A stretch of DNA of 64,000 bases from the NCBI RefSeq assembly GCF_964355755.1, contig NC_092680.1, positions 10,205,001-10,269,000 on the forward strand, written 5' to 3'. The first letter of the stretch is position 1, and every line of letters begins with the position of its first letter. The notes under the pieces were generated by a model that was not told the DNA's origin, ran no database searches, and saw only the letters and a list, made by a program, of their open reading frames with translations. Position numbers and translations under genes: made by a program. Below are positions 57,020 to 64,000 of this stretch, in pieces. This DNA is from Antedon mediterranea (lineage: Eukaryota; Echinodermata; Crinoidea; Comatulida; Antedonidae).

Positions 57020-57930
57020 TGTCACGATAAATATGGTCCGGGGCCAAAATCGGTCCGGCCGGACCAGTTTTGGCTCTAAAATTGTGGCCAAAAGCAGTCC
57101 GCCACTGCCAAAATCGGTCCGGGCTTTTCTTCTGTCGATTTTAATTAAATTACTAGGCCTATGATGCTGTTTTAAGTTGTTTATGGCTAGAAAAATATCC
57201 CATGATATATATTAGTATGTTATCTTGTCGGATAAATACTATAAATAAATGTATTTTATCTAAAAACATGACTTAGGTGTTCACTCATATTTCGGCCTGC
57301 CACACACTCACATGAACGGGTATGAGACGCTGATATTGCCAGCTAGATTTTATTTATGATTGAGGCCTTTTTCATTCCTCAGCCTAATCAATAATTGGAT
57401 AATTGTTTTATAATAATTGTATTGAATTGATATATTGATTGATTAACCATAAATAATTAATAAATTAAATTGTTTTTAACATCATGGGGAAACGAAGATG
57501 TTAAAAAAGAACAAAATGGATTAAAAACAGGCAGAGATACATATTGTATACAAAAAGCCTAACAATTAGTACTAATTATTGATGAGTTACTACTAATAAT
57601 GATAATAAAAAAACAGGCTTAATTTATAATATTAAAATAACAAATAAAACCCCGTAGTTTTCAATTTAATGACTAATCATGGCCTTTTTTTAATGATATA
57701 TACATTATGACTCATTTTGCGCACCATATATTTGTAAGACCGGACCATATTTGGCGGCCAAACACAGTCCTACTGCCCGGACCGATTTTATCCAGGCCGG
57801 ACCAGTTTTGGCGGCCAAAATTGGTCCGGCCGGACAGGTTTTGGCAGCCATAATGGTCCCCCGGACTGATTTTGGCAGCCAAAACTGGTCCGCCGGACCG
57901 ATTTTGGCCCGGACTGATTTTGGTGTGACA
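57020..57930. mobile_element. 911-bp TIR element built of GGTCCGG/CCAAAA units
   Basis: Ends TGTCAC...GTGACA with GACC on both flanks (57,016-57,019 and 57,931-57,934), a 4-bp target duplication. Each end is made of several copies of a ~20-bp unit (GGTCCGGCCGGACCAGTTTT, GCCAAAATCGGTCCGG). The middle (57,135-57,720) is AT-rich and empty of genes. Confidence 0.75.
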
Positions 57931-57934
57931 GACC

Positions 57935-58293
57935 CATAACACGAAACCGACGACCCCTTTTGCCTAGCCTAGCCTAGACCTAAGTGTGGTATATAACATC
58001 CCGAAGGCGAACATAGCCAAAGATCTTTAAACCATACCTTATATGATACTCGCAAGCAAGCAATTGATTGAAAAAATACAGAAATATCGCCATTTGATAG
58101 GCCTACTGAATGTGTCGACACGAACAAACGAACAGATATGGAACTGCATTCGACATATTAAAAATAAATTTAAAAGAAATAAATATTATACATTACATGG
58201 TTAAACCATGGACGTATAATTGCATCTCCTCTTCTTATAACGAACACTATATGGCTACCAAGCAGCGTGTTGCGAACATGTGCATGTTCACCA
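57935..58293. other. Non-coding stretch
   Basis: Nothing recognised. It ends at the AGTGAG target copy of the next element. Confidence 0.35.
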
Positions 58294-59615
58294 AGTGAGT
58301 ATGGAAAGCCAAACCCGCCAAAAATACATAATACATACCATCCACCAATAATTAATTCGTACAAAATTCAAACCATCCAATATTATCTCATGCAGTTCAA
58401 TGAAAACTTAAACCATTCACCTAGTATCTACACCATCCAATACAATGTGTGACCATCTACCACTAGCCCAAACGACAGTACGCCGAACAAACTACCCATA
58501 ACACAAACCATCTAAAGAATGTTGAGCCCAGGCAGCAATAATTGAATTAATCTAACGTTAATACAAGTATATATTAGCCAACTCATTTATCAACATTTCA
58601 TGTAGTTCATGAACATTTCAAACAAAGCATCTTAATTTTAGTTCATCGAATTATAATTCTAATTCATTGCCTGTTTTATACACCGTTCGTCTGTTCAACA
58701 GTTGAAACAACTGTTTTGCACACGATACGCCCGTTCGTGAGTTCAAACCATGATATTTGAAGCATCGACTTTCCAAACAGCGATTTTTCGCACCGAACGT
58801 ATAGTCCAGTAAAATATCACCTTCACCATTGCATAACGTTAGTAGTCAACGAGATTCTCACCGTAGGTTCTAAACATTATGGTAAAGATCATTTATTGAT
58901 GTTGCGTCGCGTAAAAGTTGGGATTTGTAGAGAAAATGAAGTTTTTATACGCAGTTTTTGCTTCCTTTCGTCGTGGTTTGTTTTCATCGAAAAATGACGT
59001 CATGGGGCATAAGTGAATGACACGCCATTGTCGACATTTGCGTTCGTATTAAAAAGTGAATTTTAAATGTACGAATATGGTATTAATTATCTGTATTACA
59101 TTGTATTATTATGTATCACATATATAACAAGTCATTTTGATAAAAAATAAGTGAAATAAATATGAAAAACAAAGGAAAATTGTGATTTTTGCATATCATC
59201 TGAAGTGACCTTCCATACAATGTGATAGCGCCCTCTATAAGTATTGATACACTCGCACTTCAAACTGCAAGCTTTTTGTTGTTTATTCATTCATTCAGAA
59301 ATACAATTTAAGGAAGGAATCGAATCAAGGGCATTATTACTTGGTTTATTATATATTTATGATGTTTTCCCCAAAAATAATTACTAGTATGTACATTTTG
59401 CGAATTGTAGATGTACCGGCGGTATGAAATTAAAAAAAGCTGTTTACGCGGTCTGTAGCCTAACGATATAATAATAATTATATGTATAAAATAATTGTTA
59501 CTTTTTTTCTGATAAATCAGTATGAATATGTTTACTTAGCGCTGCTTTAAGCACCCTATTAAAAAAGAAAAGAAACAAATTAATTTAAGCCTATTTTTTG
59601 TCACGTTTTCGGTAA

Positions 59616-59908
59616 TTAATTGTCTTCTTCGCTCTCACTATCTGATTCGTCACTGTTCTCATCATCCGAGTTAAAGGAGTCGTTCTCAGCAATCGCTCGT
59701 TCAATTCTGTTGGAAGAATCTCGCTTTCACACCATAAAGGCCCCAGCAAATCGTTATCGCCAACGCATCATCCGTTATTGTCTTGGGGTTTCGGCAACTC
59801 GTAAAATCGGTGTGTTAGTGCGAGCCTCCACAGATCCTGACTTGATAGTTCGATCATCGTGCGTTGTATATGTTGATGCAAGCATCTACGCGACGGTGGA
59901 AAGTTAGC
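59616..59908 (-). pseudogene. 3' part of the same relic, left arm copy
   Basis: The minus strand reads NFPPSRRCLHQHIQRT, then YELPKPQDNNG-stop-CVGDNDLLGPLW and ILPTEL. A frame change leads to the acidic tail NSDDENSDESDSESEEDN and a stop at 59,616. 'LPPCRD.L..HI.RA.YQ..iWr' and 'GWc..d..L...W' are expected at this point in the family. The frame is broken three ways. Confidence 0.55.
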
Positions 59909-59940
59909 TAATTTTTAAATCAATGTTTTTTTAACACTGA

Positions 59941-60371
59941 TTATTCCGGTTTTTTTTTCTTGCATTTCCTGCGAAAAAAGTCAAATCTAAGTTCATCGGT
60001 AGGCCTACGCCTTGCTTTCGAACGGAATCCATAAAATAACAGGCACGTGAACTATTCCAGTTCCAACATTAACTCTTCTTCTCCTTTCCAACTTTCTCCT
60101 ACTTTCTTGAAAACCTCTTCAAATTTTGGATATTTTTCGACAAGTTTAATGGCCTTTAATTTTCCTTTTCCCTTGAAAGCGCTGGTCGTGCTGCACTTTG
60201 TGAACGCATGCAGCCCTAGAATGGCATTACATCGACTTGGGGTGATTTCAGTGGCTAAACTGCTGGTGAGATTGGTTATTTGTCAATTCCTGCCACTGCC
60301 TGTATCGAATAGGACTTTTGCAATAATGGACGAAACAAAATGTAACAATATAAAAAAAAAACATCGCTGTC
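59941..60371 (-). pseudogene. Relic of a repeat-associated XPG/FEN-like protein
   Basis: One minus-strand frame, broken by TGA (60,283-60,285) and TAG (60,052-60,054), reads DSDVFFFILLHF, VLFDTGSGRN, LGLHAFTKC, SAFKGKGKLKAIKLVEKYP, FKKVGESWKG, and after the TAG FTCLL-YGF and DELRFDFFRRKC. I recognise the order 'DTDV.....H ... TG.GRN ... LLGLHAFTGCD..SAF.GKGK ... LG..W ... LE.FTC..YG ... R..LF..K' as a family of uncharacterised proteins common in metazoan repeats. The GCD..s...GkGk part resembles the helix-hairpin-helix region of XPG/FEN nucleases. Here GCD has become KCS, so activity is doubly lost. The upstream part of the gene is absent. Confidence 0.6.
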
Positions 60372-60477
60372 TTATATGGATCCCAATCGAAATCAAGGAG
60401 TACCGATGAACTTAGATTTTACTTTCTTCGCAGGAAATGCAAGGAAAAAGACGGATAATCAGTGTTAAAAAACATTG

Positions 60478-60710
60478 ATTTAACTAACTTTCCACCGTCG
60501 CGTAGTGCTTGCATCAACATATACGACGCACGGTCGAACTATCAAGTCATGATCTGGAAGCTCGCACTAACGCCGATTTAAGAGTTGCCGAAATCTCAAG
60601 ACAATAACGGATGGTGCGTTGGCGATAACGATTTGCTGGGGCCTCTTCCAACAGAATCGGATGATGAGAACAGTGACGAATCAGATAGTGAGAGCGAAGA
60701 AGACGATTAA
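60478..60710 (+). pseudogene. 3' part of the same relic, right arm copy (inverted)
   Basis: Mirror copy of 59,616-59,908 on the plus strand. It keeps the Trp lost on the left (GWCVGDNDLLGPL) but has a ~60-bp deletion, then PTESDDENSDESDSESEEDD and TAA at 60,708. Having both copies shows that the arms were duplicated from one gene end. Confidence 0.55.
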
Positions 60711-61531
60711 TTACCGAAAACGTGACAAAAAGTAAGCTTAAATCAATTTGTTTCTTTTTTTTAAATATGGTGCTTAAAGCAGCGCTAAGTAAACATTATT
60801 ATTCATACTGATTTATCAGAAAAAAGTAACAATTATTTTATACATATAATTATTATTATATCGTTAGGCTACAGACCGCGTAAACAGCTTTTTTTAATTT
60901 CATACCGCCGGTACAAACATCTACAATTCGCAAAATGAACATACTAGTAATTATTTTTGGGGAAAACATCATAAATATATAGTAAACCAAGTAATAATGC
61001 CCTTGATTCGATTCCTTCCTTAAATTGTATTTCTGAATGAATGAATTTATAACAACAAAAAGCTTGCAGTTTGAAGTGCGAGTGTATCAATACTTATAGA
61101 GGGCGCTATCACATTGTATGGAAGGTCACTTCAGATGACATGCAAACATCACAATTTTATTTTGTTTTTCATATTTATTTGACTTATTTTTTATCAAAAT
61201 GACTTGTTATATATGCGATACATAATAATACAATGTAATACAGATAATTAATACCATATTCGTACATTTAAAATTCACTTTTTAATACGAACGCAAATGT
61301 CGACAATGGCGTGTCATTCACTTATGCCCCATGACGTCATTTTTCGATGAAAACAAACCACGACGAAAGGAAGCAAAAACTGCGTATAAAAACTTCATTT
61401 TCTCCACAAATCCCAACTTTTACGCGACGCAACATCAATAAATGATCTTTACATACTGTTTAGAACGTACGGTGAGAATCTCGTTGACTACTAACGTTAT
61501 GCAATGGTGAAGGTGATATTTTACTGGACTA

Positions 61532-62760
61532 GTATTTTCTTGAGTTAAAGTGGTTGCATTTCAATCACCTACTTTCGATTGGCCAGTATTACACACCGTT
61601 CGCTTGTTCGTGATTTCATGTGATAACATTTCATTCGACAACTTTTCAAACGTTAGTTTTTGGCTCTGCTTACGTATATGTCAGTTGATATACTATTTTT
61701 TTATTTTCATACTTTCCATAGTCAGTTTTGTACATCATTCGCATTTACGCATGTAAAGTGTAGATATTCCACTCGACAAGTTTTAAACGGTAGTTGTTCG
61801 CACATTTATTGTTTTATTGTTAAATTGTAACTGTTGGCGCCGATTTAATATTGAGGGGCGGGGGTGAATGTCAACTTTACGACTGTATGACACTTACTTA
61901 GGCCTAGGCTATACACATGTTTTTATTTAATCCATGATAAATATTCGTAAAATATGTTTATTCGGATATTTATTAATTACGTCTCCACTATAGTCTATAA
62001 AACATAATGAATGTCATTATTTCAAAAAAATAGGCCTACCCCGTAAACAAATGGAAGCTTCTCAACAACAGTTAATTTATGCATCATATAGAGAGCACAG
62101 AGCAGAAAATGGCTCTAGGCCGGCCTCATCTAGCAGCCGCCGCACAGGGGGAGAGAGAAGCACGACACCAGCTCTCTCTCTCCCCTGTCTCTCCCCCACA
62201 GGCGGGTGAGGTGGGTGTTACCCCGGGCCTAGTTGTGGGGCGTAAAATTGTAACAGGCCCACAAGCTAAATTATATTATTTCATTCTGTTTTTTTTTTCA
62301 TTATTTAAGTTTGTGATAATGTGTGTAACCAGGGAGATGTAAAATAAATTTATAAATTAGTTTACATCTCCCTGTGTGTGTAACGTAGGCCTAAGTAAGT
62401 GTCATACAGTCGTAAAGTTGACATTCACCCCCCGCCCCTCAATATTAAATCGGCGCCAACAGTTACAATTTAACAATAAAACAATAAATGTGCGAACAAC
62501 TACCGTTTAAAACTTGTCGAGTGGAATATCTACACTTTACATGCGTAAATGCGAATGATGTACAAAACTGACTATGGAAAGTATGAAAATAAAAAAATAG
62601 TATATCAACTGACATATACGTAAGCAGAGTCAAAAACTAACGTTTGAAAAGTTGTCGAATGAAATGTTATCACATGAAATCACGAACAAGCGAACGGTGT
62701 GTAATACTGGCCAATCGAAAGTAGGTGATTGAAATGCAACCACTTTAACTCAAGAAAATA
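61532..62760. mobile_element. Nested palindrome in the right arm
   Basis: Ends GTATTTTCTTGAGTTAAAGT and ACTTTAACTCAAGAAAATAC. Arms of about 375 bp (61,532-61,907 against 62,380-62,760) flank a ~470-bp loop that includes a GC-rich patch (62,110-62,230). The left arm of the host palindrome lacks it (GGACTATACGTTCGG). Both palindromes share degenerate ~75-bp iterons, so it may be a related element. Confidence 0.75.
62079..62342 (+). other. Unrecognised 87-codon frame in the nested loop
   Basis: A GC-rich stretch (GCAGCCGCCGCACAGGGGGA; CTCTCTCTCC) inside the loop of the nested palindrome gives a short frame, rich in Ala/Ser/Pro. No family is recognised and coding is doubtful. Confidence 0.15.
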
Positions 62761-63266
62761 CGTTCGGTGCGAAAAATCGCTGTTTGGAAAGTCGATGCTT
62801 CAAATATCATGGTTTGAACTCACGAACGGGCGTATCGTGTGCAAAACAGTTGTTTCAACTGTTGAACAGACGAACGGTGTATAAAACAGGCAATGAATTA
62901 GAATTATAATTCGATGAACTAAAATTAAGATGCTTTGTTTGAAATGTTCATGAACTACATGAAATGTTGATAAATGAGTTGGCTAATATATACTTGTATT
63001 AACGTTAGATTAATTCAATTATTGCTGCCTGGGCTCAACATTCTTTAGATGGTTTGTGTTATGGGTAGTTTGTTCGGCGTATTGTCGTTTGGGCTAGTGG
63101 TAGATGGTCACACATTGTATTGGATGGTGTAGATACTAGGTGAATGGTTTAAGTTTTCATTGAACTGCATGAGATAATATTGGATGGTTTGAATTTTGTA
63201 CGAATTAATTATTGGTGGATGGTATGTATTATGTATTTTTGGCGGGTTTGGCTTTCCATAAGTGAG

Positions 63267-63316
63267 TGAGTGGCCGAGCGGTTAAGACAGTGGAACCGTA
63301 ATCACGTAGCCATAAC
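63267..63316 (+). repeat. tRNA-Ser/Leu-like fragment
   Basis: GAGTGGCCGAGCGGTTAAGA matches the A-box half of a tRNA-Ser/Leu. The following GTGGAACCGTAATCACG could be a damaged anticodon arm. The B box is not intact, so it is a pseudo-tRNA or SINE head truncated by the next element. Confidence 0.4.
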
Positions 63317-63450
63317 TGTAGTGTCTGGATTGGGAGACTAAGGGAAAGCAAGGCATTATGGGTTAAGGTAGATCGATATACTATAACCACATGGTTAGTA
63401 ATCTGTATGTACACAATGAAAGATGCAATAAAGACACATAAGATATAACA
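63317..63450 (+). repeat. Candidate short 5' LTR
   Basis: Begins TGTAGTGTCTGG and ends GATATAACA, with AATAAA at about 63,427. It is followed at once by TTGGCGACGAGTTAAGG, which looks like a primer-binding site, and then by a gag-like ORF. The right-hand LTR is outside the window, so the borders are a guess. Confidence 0.35.
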
Positions 63451-63546
63451 TTGGCGACGAGTTAAGGAGAATATCGAACCACAAGTGATTAGAAGTTTCA
63501 ATACTGTAATTTTTGGCGATATATTTGTTTTAATACTGTTGTAACG

Positions 63547-64000
63547 ATGACCGCTGTAAACGTTGAAATCACCGGAATCGCTGCGTATGATCCACACGAT
63601 GTGCACGCTTCGGCTGAACGGTGGAAGAAATGGCTTCGCAGTTTTGAATTATATGCTACTGGTAAAGGAGTAGTAAACAAAAACCAAAAGAAAGCTTTGT
63701 TATTGCATTGCGCCGGAATGGCTGTACAGGACATATATGACTGTTTAACAGAGGAGAACGGAACAGATGAGTATGATGTTGTTGTAAACACATTAAATAA
63801 ACAATTTGCTATGAAAACCAACGTACCGTATGAGCGTTATTGTTTTAGAAAACTGACGCAAGGTGATGACGAAACAATTCACCAATTTATAAACAGATTG
63901 AGGCAGCAGGCTGCAAAATGTGAATTTGATGATGCGAATGTTGATGAGTTAATTAGAGACCATGTTATTGAAAAATGCAAATCAAATAGACTGAGACTAA
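63547..64000 (+). CDS. Gag-like ORF of an LTR retrotransposon (runs off the end)
   Basis: An open frame from ATG at 63,547 continues past the window (151 codons seen). It contains WKKWLRSFELY, KALLLHCAG, YDVVVNTLNKQF, YERYCFRKLTQGDDETIHQF and INRLRQQAAKCEF. 'F..W...F..y' followed by 'R..F....Q...Es...f...Lr..a..C.f' is the pattern of Ty3/Gypsy-type gag capsids (retrotransposon gag domain). The frame is intact here, in contrast to the Gypsy relic at 43-47 kb. A zinc knuckle and pol would be expected beyond the window. Confidence 0.8.
   Translation, partial: MTAVNVEITGIAAYDPHDVHASAERWKKWLRSFELYATGKGVVNKNQKKALLLHCAGMAVQDIYDCLTEENGTDEYDVVVNTLNKQFAMKTNVPYERYCFRKLTQGDDETIHQFINRLRQQAAKCEFDDANVDELIRDHVIEKCKSNRLRL

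Larger units (their letters stand above)
58300..63260. mobile_element. Palindromic element with 6-bp TSD and a gene relic
   Basis: Ends TATGGAAAGCCAAACC (58,300) and GGTTTGGCTTTCCATA (63,260) are flanked by AGTGAG at 58,294-58,299 and 63,261-63,266. The left arm 58,300-60,002 mirrors 60,403-63,260 around a ~400-bp loop. The right arm is longer because a second palindrome (61,532-62,760) lies in it. The outer ~300 bp carry repeated ACCATCC/ACCATCT words, as subterminal transposase sites often do. A decayed gene runs from the loop into the left arm and its 3' end is duplicated in the right arm. Six-base duplications occur in Mavericks and some others, but no Maverick gene is seen. Superfamily unassigned. 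Confidence 0.8.

Noticed and set aside
59620-59907. 95-codon plus-strand frame with Ser-rich start
   Set aside because: Complement of the acidic SDDENSDESDSESEED tail of the relic.
60047-60409. 120-codon plus-strand frame in the loop of the 58.3-63.3 kb element
   Set aside because: It is the shadow of the minus-strand gene relic, which shows recognisable motifs; the plus product does not.
58300-63260. Maverick/Polinton interpretation from the 6-bp duplication and long inverted ends
   Set aside because: No DNA polymerase B, packaging ATPase, protease or integrase motif is visible, and 5 kb is far too short.

Overview
This is eukaryotic DNA, AT-rich and gene-poor. It holds one ordinary intron-bearing gene and a great deal of transposon debris. 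The intron structure with GT/AG splice sites, the ASIC-like DEG/ENaC channel gene, the Penelope, Gypsy and jockey/CR1-type retroelements, and the heavily over-used palindromic octamer TAGGCCTA all suggest a metazoan, most likely a marine invertebrate deuterostome such as an echinoderm. The species is an inference. There are no operons, rRNA genes or CRISPR arrays.

Layout. 1-12.8 kb is non-coding apart from a small MITE, a snap-back repeat and an exact 184-bp tandem duplication. 12.77-27.2 kb, minus strand, is a DEG/ENaC (ASIC-like) cation channel gene. I could place nine exons with consistent phases, giving 468 residues plus a short unplaced segment. Its largest intron (13.5-22.3 kb) carries a ~30-bp minisatellite of about 60 copies, fold-back repeats with DR1-like motifs, and four arrays of a ~17-bp minisatellite. 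28.8-33.0 kb holds a decayed Penelope-like element (PLE) and two LINE fragments. 33.6-36.9 kb is a palindromic element, and 38.35-39.28 kb is a TIR element with a 9-bp target duplication. 39.5-42.8 kb contains two PLE pieces arranged head to tail, hammerhead-like motifs, and an inverted duplication carrying two tRNA-like cloverleaves. The second PLE piece is cut by the 3' LTR of a 5'-truncated Gypsy element (42.8-47.3 kb, minus strand).

From 47.4 kb to 63.3 kb the sequence is dominated by palindromes. A ~9.5-kb palindrome (47.4-56.9) has one arm interrupted by a LINE, a TIR transposon and a third insert; the other arm preserves the empty sites. A 0.9-kb TIR element lies at 57.02-57.93. A ~5-kb palindromic element (58.300-63.260) is flanked by a 6-bp AGTGAG duplication and contains a nested palindrome. 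Its loop and both arms carry a decayed gene with a 'D-S-D-V ... GLHAFT-x-C ... AFKGKGK' signature. I recognise this as a widespread, poorly characterised repeat-associated protein family whose core resembles the XPG/FEN nuclease helix-hairpin-helix region. The window ends inside the gag-like ORF of another LTR retrotransposon.

Only the channel gene looks like a host gene. The most interesting part is the palindromic elements at 47-63 kb, especially the one built around the inverted 3' half of a transposon-associated gene.
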